Positions 8,476-16,723 of a stretch of 64,000 nt of DNA are shown piece after piece. The notes under the pieces are model-generated. The model worked only from the letters and a program-made list of their open reading frames with translations, was not told the DNA's origin and ran no database searches. Source of the stretch: Paenibacillus sp. GSMTC-2017 (GTDB taxonomy: Bacteria > Bacillota > Bacilli > Paenibacillales > Paenibacillaceae); contig NZ_JAECMT010000001.1 of assembly GCF_016019935.1 (NCBI RefSeq), positions 186,022 to 250,021 on the forward strand, written 5' to 3'. The translations under genes and the position numbers were made by a program. Position 1 is the first letter of the stretch. Every line of letters begins with the position of its first letter.

Positions 8476-11400
8476 ATGAAGTTTGACATATTGAAGCACG
8501 ATGAGCAAGAACGATTCGAACCATTCCCACTTAGCGACATGCAACAGGCTTTACTGATCGGACGCGGCAGTGTTGTGGAGTACGGTGATGTGGGATGTCA
8601 CGCGTACTTTGAACACGAATCTAATCATTTGGATGTAAAAGCATACGAGAAGGCATGGAGACGACTCATCGAAAGACATGATATGTTGAGAGCCGTCTTT
8701 CATTCAGATGATAGACAGCAAATTCTTCGCGATGTTCCTCCTTTTCAAATTCAAGTTATTGATCTAAGGGAGGAATCAGCGGATATCGTTGAAGATAAAT
8801 TAAGCGAAATTCGCGAACGCATGTCTCATCAAGTGCTGCCTGCAGACAAGTGGCCATTATTTGAGGTGAATGTAGCTCTTCTTGAGGATAATTGCTATCG
8901 CATGTTCACCAGTATCGATCTTCTGATTATGGATGCCTGGAGCTACTTTCAAATCATTCTGCCGGAGTTGATCGCGTTTTACAATAATCCAGATCATGAG
9001 TTCCCAGATATTGAGGTTACTTTTAGAGACTATATAACAAAGGTTGATTCCGTACTTGAGAATTCAGAAGAGTATAAATTGGCGAAAGATTACTGGATGA
9101 AACGGCTACCGACACTACCGCCAGCTGCCACTCTTCCGCAGGTATCGACATTAGACCCGAACACAGAAATCAAATTCAAATCGCGTGGACATGTAGTTAG
9201 TGAGAAAGTGTGGTCTGAAATCAAGGCACAGGGTAAACGATTGGGAGTGACGCCATCAGTCATCATGGTGGCTGTCTTTGCCGAAGTAATAAGGAAATGG
9301 AGCGGATGTGACGAGTTCATCATCAATTTCCCTATTTATGACCGCAAACCTGTTCATCCTCAGATTAACAAGGTCCTTGGGGACTTCACCAACAATCTGC
9401 TCGTGGCTATCGAAAAAAGTGATGGTACATTTGCCGAACGTGCCAAGTCGATACAGGAACAGGTGGTTAAGGATCTCGAACATCGCAAGTTTAGTGGTGT
9501 GCGCGTTTTGCGTGAGTTAATGCGGTTACAGAAGGGCGTAAGAGCAATGGCGCCTATCGTCATTACAAGCTTGTTAGGTCATCCAACACGATATGAGATG
9601 GCAAACTTCGGCCGTGAGGTACATGTTATCACTCAGACACCGCAAGTGCTTCTGGACTTTCAAATTTCTGAGTTTGAAGGAGAGCTGCGTTTCAACTGGG
9701 ATTCGCTAGACGCCCACTTTCCAAAGGGAATGATCGATGATATGTTCGAAGTTTATTGCACGACATTGAACGAACTTGCTCATAATGAGAGCTGGGGCAA
9801 AAAAAACTTCGAGATGCTTCCTGAGTGGCAGATCAAGCAACGCGATGAAATCAATGCAACTGATGCAGCTGTGCCCGAAATTCTACTTCACGAAATGCTT
9901 GCGCAAGTCGCACAAATTGAGCCAAACACATTGGCGGTGATTACTAGTTCGAAACAACTTACTTATTCCGAGCTTAGTCATCGTGCTAATGGGATCGGTC
10001 GAAAGCTGCGAGAGAACGGTGCAAAGCCAAATGAGCTGGTTGCGATCGTAATGGAGAAGGGGTGGGAGCAATATGCGGCGGTATACGGCGTGCTCGCTTC
10101 CGGGGCAGCGTATCTTCCAATCGATCCAAATGTACCGCAAGAGCGATTAGAATTTCTGCTGAAGCAAGGTGAAGTGTCAATCGTACTCACACAATCAGCA
10201 GTAAATCAGCGGCTCGAGTGGCCCGAAGGATTGCAACGATTCTGTGTTGATCACGACTTCGATGGAGTTGATGACAGTCCTTTGGAAAGTATCCAAACGC
10301 TGGATGATCTAGCATATGTTATATACACATCAGGGTCTACTGGTATGCCGAAAGGTGTAATGGTCGCGCATCGTGGCGTGGTTAACATGCTGTTTGATAT
10401 TGAGAAACGATGCAGTCTGAGAAAAGGAGATCGGGCATTCGCGATTTCATCTCTGCAGCATGATGCTTCTGTCTTTGATGTGTTTGCAGTTGGTCTGGGT
10501 ATAGGTAATGTCGTTCCTGATTCCTCTCCCAATCCAGAACCAGCACATTGGGTGGAATTGATCTCAGCATGGGATGTGACGTTTTGGAACTCGGTTCCAG
10601 CGTTCATGGACATATTGGTATCGTATATTGAGGGTAGAAATGAGCTACAAATGAAAACGCTTCGGCAGGTAATACTTTCAGGAGATTTCATTCCTATGTC
10701 ACTGCCGGATCGTTTAAGGAACGTAGCTCCTGTGGTGAATATTGTTAGTGCTGGAGGACCTACAGAAACCATCGTATGGTCTATTAGTTATCCGGTCGAA
10801 ATCGTGAATTCCAAATGGGCTAGTATTCCTTACGGACGCCCAACTACAAATCATCGCTACTTCATATTAGATAAGCATCTTGCTAATCAGCCAACATGGG
10901 TAGCAGGGGATATGTATGACGGGAGCGAAATTGGTCTAGCTCAGGGCTATTGGCGTAATGAATCTCTAAGTGATCAGCGTTTTATCACGTTGCCATCAAC
11001 TGGCGAACGAATATACGCTACAGGTGATGTTGGGCGATATCTGCCAGACGGAAACATTGAGATTCTTGGTCGTAACGATTTTCAAGTGAAAATAAATGGG
11101 CAACGGATAGAGCTATCCGAGATAGAGGTCAATCTTGAGATGCTGAAAGGGGTTCGTTCAGCAACTGCGGTTGTTGTGGAGGGTCCATCCGAACACAAAT
11201 GGATCGTAGCGTTTGCGGTAGCAAAATCTGAAGCCGAACAAGCACTTGAACCAAATGAACTGAAGACAGCGCTTGAGATGAAACTACCAAATCATATGAT
11301 TCCATCACACATCGTAATACTTGACACGTTGCCGCTCAGTATCAATGGGAAGATTGATCGACTACAATTAATGGAGATGGCGAAAGAGTATACAAGCAGC

Positions 11401-11745
11401 GAACTGATCGCGGAATATGTCGCTCCTCGAACAAATTTAGAAGCCATTGTTGCATCACTAATGGCAGATGTGCTTCATTTGAACCGAGTCGGTGTGCTCG
11501 ACAACTTTTTCGATTTGGGAGGTGATTCAATAAGCGCAACGCGTCTGAATAATCGTATCGAGGAGATGTTAGGCGTAAATATGCCTCTATCGGCACTTTT
11601 TACTAAACCAAGTGTTGAAGCGATTTGTCATTATATGAAGCGAGGAGACAATGCCGAACACCTCGACGCGATTGCTGAAATGTTTGCTGAAGTAGGCAAT
11701 AATGAGCTAGATCGTGTCGTTGCTGACTTGAGAATAGAGGCTTAG
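8476..11745 (+). CDS. NRPS, Cy-A-T, probably Cys-activating
   Basis: A 1089-residue NRPS. The N-terminal heterocyclization domain (about 10-430) has FPLSDMQQALLIGRG and the diagnostic DxxxxD motif DLLIMDAWS in place of HHxxxDG. The adenylation domain (about 460-960) has YTSGSTGMPKG, HDAS and GGPTE. My hand-read pocket D-A-F-N-I-S-A-V-W shares Asn278, Ser301 and Trp331 with the Cys codes DLYNLSLIW and DLFNLSLIW, so cysteine (thiazoline formation) is likely. A carrier domain with FFDLGGDSIS ends the protein. ATG 8476 follows AGGAGG (8461-8466); upstream in-frame codons from 8380 are not needed. A 167-nt gap with an inverted repeat separates it from the previous gene. Confidence 0.9.
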   Translation: MKFDILKHDEQERFEPFPLSDMQQALLIGRGSVVEYGDVGCHAYFEHESNHLDVKAYEKAWRRLIERHDMLRAVFHSDDRQQILRDVPPFQIQVIDLREESADIVEDKLSEIRERMSHQVLPADKWPLFEVNVALLEDNCYRMFTSIDLLIMDAWSYFQIILPELIAFYNNPDHEFPDIEVTFRDYITKVDSVLENSEEYKLAKDYWMKRLPTLPPAATLPQVSTLDPNTEIKFKSRGHVVSEKVWSEIKAQGKRLGVTPSVIMVAVFAEVIRKWSGCDEFIINFPIYDRKPVHPQINKVLGDFTNNLLVAIEKSDGTFAERAKSIQEQVVKDLEHRKFSGVRVLRELMRLQKGVRAMAPIVITSLLGHPTRYEMANFGREVHVITQTPQVLLDFQISEFEGELRFNWDSLDAHFPKGMIDDMFEVYCTTLNELAHNESWGKKNFEMLPEWQIKQRDEINATDAAVPEILLHEMLAQVAQIEPNTLAVITSSKQLTYSELSHRANGIGRKLRENGAKPNELVAIVMEKGWEQYAAVYGVLASGAAYLPIDPNVPQERLEFLLKQGEVSIVLTQSAVNQRLEWPEGLQRFCVDHDFDGVDDSPLESIQTLDDLAYVIYTSGSTGMPKGVMVAHRGVVNMLFDIEKRCSLRKGDRAFAISSLQHDASVFDVFAVGLGIGNVVPDSSPNPEPAHWVELISAWDVTFWNSVPAFMDILVSYIEGRNELQMKTLRQVILSGDFIPMSLPDRLRNVAPVVNIVSAGGPTETIVWSISYPVEIVNSKWASIPYGRPTTNHRYFILDKHLANQPTWVAGDMYDGSEIGLAQGYWRNESLSDQRFITLPSTGERIYATGDVGRYLPDGNIEILGRNDFQVKINGQRIELSEIEVNLEMLKGVRSATAVVVEGPSEHKWIVAFAVAKSEAEQALEPNELKTALEMKLPNHMIPSHIVILDTLPLSINGKIDRLQLMEMAKEYTSSELIAEYVAPRTNLEAIVASLMADVLHLNRVGVLDNFFDLGGDSISATRLNNRIEEMLGVNMPLSALFTKPSVEAICHYMKRGDNAEHLDAIAEMFAEVGNNELDRVVADLRIEA

Positions 11746-11876
11746 GATACATGTGCCTCTACACCAAAAAACATAAGAAAAGTATCCGTTGATTGCTCTA
11801 ATGAAAAGGATTAGACTGACAAACGGTTTAATGAGCAAATTCAACTAAATAAGGTGCAAATACGAAGGGAATGTAA
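11746..11876 (+). promoter_or_regulatory. Intergenic leader before the glycosylase gene
   Basis: A 131-nt AT-rich gap between the Cy-A-T gene and the glycosylase gene. It is long for this operon-like region and may hold a separate promoter for the resistance gene. No convincing -35/-10 pair or terminator was found by eye. Confidence 0.2.
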
Positions 11877-12995
11877 TTGTTGAGAACGATAGAGCTTTCG
11901 GAACAAGAAATACGACGTCTACGGCTACGTGCCCAGCATTTATTGAGAGATACGAAGTCGGGAATTCCCAATATTGCACAACTACTACAGACGATTTGTG
12001 GCGTACAGGCACAATATTCATCTGACGCGGCACTCGCTCTTCGCGTGCGAATGAACAATTTAACATCTACCGATTTGAAGCAGACACTGATTGATGAGAG
12101 AACGATCGTGCGTACTTGGTGCATGCGAGGGACATTGCAACTTCTTGCAGCAGAGGACTTTCACTTTCTCATTGACCTTCATGGGGTGGCATTTATTCAG
12201 AAAAGTAAGCGACGTTATGAAGAACTGGAACTAAACGAAAAGTTGTATAGAAAGAGCATAGATAAACTTTATCCGGTACTCGCACAGAACGAACCACTCA
12301 TACGCGAAGAAGTGATCGATTTTCTTATGACACAAGGCATCGAACTTAAGGGCCAGGCATCCTATCATCTTCTGCGACGTGCCGCTCTCGAAGGTTTGAT
12401 ATGCTTTGGTCCTGACCGGGATGGAGAGCCAACCTATGTGCTGGTAGAGAACTGGCTGAGCGTTGTGCCTAAGCCCATTTCTAAGGATGAGGCCTTTGCT
12501 AAACTTGCGAGACGCTATCTTGAAGCTTATGGACCTGCCAGCTTGGCGGATTTGGCGAACTGGTCGGGCCTGCCAATGAAGTCGTTGCGCCTGGGGTGGG
12601 AGAGCATATCTCACGAGATGATCGAAGTGAAAATCGCTGATAAAAGATTGTCTGTGCTTGAGAAGCAAGTTCATGCTAACGAATCTAAGATTGTAGATTC
12701 TACTGTGCATCTCGTGCCAGCATATGATACCTATCTGTTAGGGTATCAAGATCGTGAGTTAATTCTGTCAGCAGATGCAGCAAAGGATGTATATCGAGGT
12801 GGCGGACTTCTGAGACCTGCGATTGTAATAGACGGATACATTGTCGGTTCGTGGGAGATGAAGAAGTATCAGCGTCGGATAGAAGTAAATATAAATGCAT
12901 CACGAGAGATAGTTGAACCCTTTCAGAACGAAATGAACATCGAAGTACAGAAAATTGGTAACTTTCTCAGTATGGACGCAGAATTAATACTATGA
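11877..12995 (+). CDS. AlkZ-like winged-helix DNA glycosylase, probable self-resistance
   Basis: A 372-residue protein of the HTH_42 winged-helix family (AlkZ/YcaQ), DNA glycosylases that excise bulky alkylated bases or unhook interstrand crosslinks. CGVQAQYSS at residues 41-49 matches the catalytic Q-x-Q motif of AlkZ-type enzymes (YcaQ types have Q-x-D); Gln44 and Gln46 are encoded at 12006-12014. Other family-like stretches are RGTLQLL, YGPASLADLANWSGL and the C-terminal PAYDTYLLGYQDR. Length equals the family norm. AlkZ itself protects the azinomycin producer, and relatives sit in clusters for other DNA alkylators (hedamycin, trioxacarcin). Its place between NRPS genes on the same strand suggests protection against the cluster product. 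TTG 11877 follows AAGGGA at 11865. The resistance role is inference; the family call is firm. Confidence 0.85.
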   Translation: MLRTIELSEQEIRRLRLRAQHLLRDTKSGIPNIAQLLQTICGVQAQYSSDAALALRVRMNNLTSTDLKQTLIDERTIVRTWCMRGTLQLLAAEDFHFLIDLHGVAFIQKSKRRYEELELNEKLYRKSIDKLYPVLAQNEPLIREEVIDFLMTQGIELKGQASYHLLRRAALEGLICFGPDRDGEPTYVLVENWLSVVPKPISKDEAFAKLARRYLEAYGPASLADLANWSGLPMKSLRLGWESISHEMIEVKIADKRLSVLEKQVHANESKIVDSTVHLVPAYDTYLLGYQDRELILSADAAKDVYRGGGLLRPAIVIDGYIVGSWEMKKYQRRIEVNINASREIVEPFQNEMNIEVQKIGNFLSMDAELIL

Positions 12996-13052
12996 GATAG
13001 AAAATGGATAATAGTTTCACTATTCTCATTATCTTAAATACAGGAGAACACA

Positions 13053-14279
13053 ATGATATCTAACAAATTTATCTCGCATAATGGGGAAATTGTTTATTCA
13101 CCTAGAGCGTGGTTCGGCGGTATTGCAGAAGCGACCTCGCTCGAAAGTGAGCAAAGAAAATCTCTGAACTTTTGGAAGCTTGCGGTTGCGCCACAACAAG
13201 GCGAGATTGCTGATTGTGCAAATGAGATAATGCGTCGATATTCACATTACACACCTGGAAGCGACGAATGCAGCAAGTTTCTATTATCACTTGTGCTGGA
13301 GTGTCGTGAACGAATTCGTAGTATGCTTATTTCTCCCGCTGATCGTGACCATTGTACGATTGAGTTTGTTCCAAACATGTGTAGAGGTTTGGAAATTGCG
13401 TTGTGTAGAATTAAAGGATTGTCTCGTATCATATTGTCACCGTATGAACATCCGTCTGCGCTGGCTGTTGCACGATGGCTAGCTAACCTAATTAAAGCTG
13501 ATGTATGTCAGTTGCAATTTGAAGCAGCCGATTATCTATTATCGCGTGATGAACAGGAACAAAAACTTGTTTCTATGATTAAAGACAAGTTGCAGAACAG
13601 CGGTGGACCGACTGCGCTCATTCTAAGTGTGGTCAGCTATGCTACTGGGCTAGCTATTCGAACAGAGGAGATTACTAGTCGTTTACGTGTTATTGATGAT
13701 TCATCATTACATGTCATACTGGATGGTGCTCATGCTGCAGGCAATTATATTTCTGATTTGGATATTCATAAATGTAATGCATATGTAATAAGTGTTCACA
13801 AATGGCTGTTGTCGCCTGAGCCATGCGGTATCATTATTACGCCTGGTCAAGTATGTGATGACGAGGTTTCCTATGATACATGGAGCCATTCTTTTCCTGC
13901 CACCACTGCAAATGCGCGCATCTTCGCAAGTCTCGTAAGTAGTCTTAGAGCCATATACAGAGTTGGTTTGGAAAACTGGAATGCACACTCCATACGCTCT
14001 CGTGATCACTTCATCGAGCGCATGCATTCACGATTATCTATTATTGGAAACAGCACTGGGATGGAAATGACCTCATTCATAGCAGTACGACCTAAATCAG
14101 GATATCGCTGGAGATGGCGAATGGAAGAACTAGGTGAATATTTAGAACAGCACTCCGTGTATCTATTGATGTTATCCATTGATCCAGAGACACCTTGGCT
14201 ACGAATCGCATTTCCGTACACATTACACATTCAACAGGTGGATGAACTTTGTGACATTTTAAACACTAGTCTGGAGTAG
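13053..14279 (+). CDS. Class V PLP-dependent aminotransferase-like enzyme
   Basis: A 408-residue fold-type I PLP enzyme of the class V group (cysteine desulfurase / isopenicillin N epimerase-like). The PLP-binding Asp lies in LDGAHAAGNY and the Schiff-base Lys in SVHKWLLSPEPCG, which resembles the CHKWL motif of epimerase-like members. No active-site Cys loop of a SufS-type desulfurase was recognised. AGGAGA (about 13042) precedes ATG 13053, and the stop overlaps the ribosome binding site of the next NRPS gene, so it is part of the operon. Possible roles are epimerisation, beta-elimination or transamination of a precursor or of a bound peptide. The substrate cannot be read from the sequence. 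Confidence 0.82.
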   Translation: MISNKFISHNGEIVYSPRAWFGGIAEATSLESEQRKSLNFWKLAVAPQQGEIADCANEIMRRYSHYTPGSDECSKFLLSLVLECRERIRSMLISPADRDHCTIEFVPNMCRGLEIALCRIKGLSRIILSPYEHPSALAVARWLANLIKADVCQLQFEAADYLLSRDEQEQKLVSMIKDKLQNSGGPTALILSVVSYATGLAIRTEEITSRLRVIDDSSLHVILDGAHAAGNYISDLDIHKCNAYVISVHKWLLSPEPCGIIITPGQVCDDEVSYDTWSHSFPATTANARIFASLVSSLRAIYRVGLENWNAHSIRSRDHFIERMHSRLSIIGNSTGMEMTSFIAVRPKSGYRWRWRMEELGEYLEQHSVYLLMLSIDPETPWLRIAFPYTLHIQQVDELCDILNTSLE

Positions 14280-14291
14280 GAGATTATTTTT

Positions 14292-16619
14292 ATGACAATA
14301 TCTGAAAAAGCTCGGACATTTTGGGACGAAAATCGTTACCAGATGAGTGAAACCCTAGTGTTGAACAATTTTGATAAGTTAATTGCACATACAAGCGGTA
14401 CAATTCGAAACGTAGAAATAACCATCACATCTGAAACTCGCGATGCTCTGATAGACGCAGTAGGAAAGAGCGGCATGTCACTTGAGACGTTGTTATTCGT
14501 AGCACATTGTAAAGTGGTTAGTCTGTTAAGTGGTCAAGTGATGATTACAACTGGTATTTGCAGGGACGGACGTTACTCATCAGACAATCAGCAGGCAGAC
14601 ATCAGAAATGTTGTTCGAGTTTTACCGTATGCGCTTACATTGGGTGCAGAGGATTCATGGAATGATATTGCTTTAAGAGTTCATGAGTCGTTCGGTATGC
14701 TACACGAACTTCAGAAGCTTTCACTCACAGAGTTGAATGATGCTAAGAAGCTCTTCGATGTTCATTTCTCTTACACCGAACATGCTGATACGAGCTACTT
14801 GCTCATTAATAATGACGAATCGGTTATCGCTCAAGACAGCTACGATAACCATTCGCTTATCGTACGATTCAATTCAGGTTCGAACATACACGAGATTAAC
14901 GATCTGAAGTGTGTGATAGAGTATCGTGACGATCTTGTAACCAAGGATCAGGTCATTGCTTTTGGCGGCTATTATTCTCGTGTAATTCAAGAAATCGGCA
15001 GAGACCAAGCAAGTATTCACACTAGCTCTTACTTGCTCTCTGATGAGAATGAACGGCTGATGTCAGAGTGGAACGATACGGTTCGGGAGTTCGACTTGAA
15101 GAACAATCTGTCACAACTCTTCGAGGAGCAGGCTCAGAGAACACCTGAGAAAGTAGCAAGCATCAACAAAAATGAGCAGCTCACCTATCAGCAATTGAAT
15201 GAACGCAGTAATCAGCTTGCGCGTTATTTGCGAAAACTTGGGATCGGTCCCGAAGTGCTTGTCGGCATCTGCATGGAGCGTAGCAATCTGATGTTAATAG
15301 CATTATTAGGCGTTCTTAAAGCAGGTGGAGGCTATGTTCCACTCGATCCAAAGTATCCGAACGATCGACTTCATTTTATGTTGGATGATGCACAGGTGGA
15401 AATGATACTAACCGACACCATCATTAGCGAGCAGATTTCTTTCGGAGATAAGCAAATGATTACATTGGATGTTGAGTGGACGATTATTGGCACCTTCGAG
15501 CGTAACAACTTAGAGTGTCAGACAACATCAAACCATGTGGCATATCTTGTCTATACATCAGGATCGACTGGTTTTCCGAAAGCTGCTGTGATTGAACATC
15601 GAAGTGTGATCGAGCTCATGTACTGGGCAAGAGATGAATTTGGTCTTGATACACTGTCTGGTGTACTAGCTTCGTCGTCGATCTGCTTTGATATGTCGAT
15701 TTTTGAGTTGTATGCACCGCTAAGTTGGGGTGGCACTGTGATCCTAGTAGACGATATTCTAAAACTTCGGGACACTCAAGCGGTTACAGAAGTATCGCTG
15801 ATAAGTACGGTACCCTCGGCTCTTCGTACTCTCGCTGAATTAGGCTGGGTTTCGACTAATACGAGAGCAGCACTATTAGCGGGAGAGCCTCTATCTCATC
15901 AGATGACAAAGAGAATGTTTAGTAGCACAAAGCTCGAAAAGATATGGAATGCATATGGCTTATCTGAAGATACCACCTATACAACTGTATCAATGATTAA
16001 GAGGGGATGCGAAGAACTTGTAACGATAGGACGACCTATCGCAAATCGTCAACTTTACATACTTGATGAGTATCAGCAGATGGCACCTATCGGTGTGATT
16101 GGCGAGCTGTATGTCGCAGGAAACGGATTAGCACGTGGCTACATCAATCGACCGGATTTGACAGCGGAGCGCTTTCTGCCGAATCGTTTCGGTGACCATA
16201 CAAATACACGAATGTACCGAACGGGTGATCTTGTACGTTACCTGCCTGATGGTCAATTGGCGTATATTGGTCGAAAGGATCATCAGATAAAATTTCGTGG
16301 GCATCGAATTGATCTCGGAGAAATCGAAATGACGCTTGCCACTCATGCAGATGTTGATCAGTGTGTAGTGGTATGTCGCGAAGACGGCGGTGATAAGCGA
16401 TTGATTGCTTACGTGGTGATGAGAAATCACACCATCGACGTCTCGCCTCTTCAGCTGAAGGAGCATCTCAGAATAAAGCTACCTGAGTGGATGGTACCAG
16501 CTTCGATTGTGTGGCTTGCGAAGTTACCGACAACCTCTCATGGAAAACTGGATCGTAAAGCATTACCAGCACCTGAGCGCTCCTCATGGCCCAGCCCTGA
16601 CAGACATGTCGGGCAATGA
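14292..16619 (+). CDS. NRPS, half-C/A, no carrier domain
   Basis: A 775-residue protein. Residues about 35-240 look like only the C-terminal lobe of a condensation domain, with no HHxxxDG lobe. Residues about 265-765 are a full adenylation domain with YTSGSTGFPKA, FDMSIFE, YGLSED, YRTGDLVRY and the catalytic Lys in SHGKLDRKALP. The protein ends right after it, so there is no carrier domain and the aminoacyl group must go to a separate T domain. My hand-read pocket is D-M-F-S-L-A-A-T-Y, with partial likeness to Ala codes of the DLFNNALTY type; treat this as weak. TAGGAGA at the previous stop serves ATG 14292. The next gene begins about 100 nt later. Confidence 0.88.
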   Translation: MTISEKARTFWDENRYQMSETLVLNNFDKLIAHTSGTIRNVEITITSETRDALIDAVGKSGMSLETLLFVAHCKVVSLLSGQVMITTGICRDGRYSSDNQQADIRNVVRVLPYALTLGAEDSWNDIALRVHESFGMLHELQKLSLTELNDAKKLFDVHFSYTEHADTSYLLINNDESVIAQDSYDNHSLIVRFNSGSNIHEINDLKCVIEYRDDLVTKDQVIAFGGYYSRVIQEIGRDQASIHTSSYLLSDENERLMSEWNDTVREFDLKNNLSQLFEEQAQRTPEKVASINKNEQLTYQQLNERSNQLARYLRKLGIGPEVLVGICMERSNLMLIALLGVLKAGGGYVPLDPKYPNDRLHFMLDDAQVEMILTDTIISEQISFGDKQMITLDVEWTIIGTFERNNLECQTTSNHVAYLVYTSGSTGFPKAAVIEHRSVIELMYWARDEFGLDTLSGVLASSSICFDMSIFELYAPLSWGGTVILVDDILKLRDTQAVTEVSLISTVPSALRTLAELGWVSTNTRAALLAGEPLSHQMTKRMFSSTKLEKIWNAYGLSEDTTYTTVSMIKRGCEELVTIGRPIANRQLYILDEYQQMAPIGVIGELYVAGNGLARGYINRPDLTAERFLPNRFGDHTNTRMYRTGDLVRYLPDGQLAYIGRKDHQIKFRGHRIDLGEIEMTLATHADVDQCVVVCREDGGDKRLIAYVVMRNHTIDVSPLQLKEHLRIKLPEWMVPASIVWLAKLPTTSHGKLDRKALPAPERSSWPSPDRHVGQ

Positions 16620-16723
16620 GTAAAGTCGAAAAACATATGATAATCATAAAAAATTTTCTTTTAAAGATTATTTTCTAAAGCTTCATTTATAAAATGAAAG
16701 GCATCAATTAATAGTTTAAAAAA

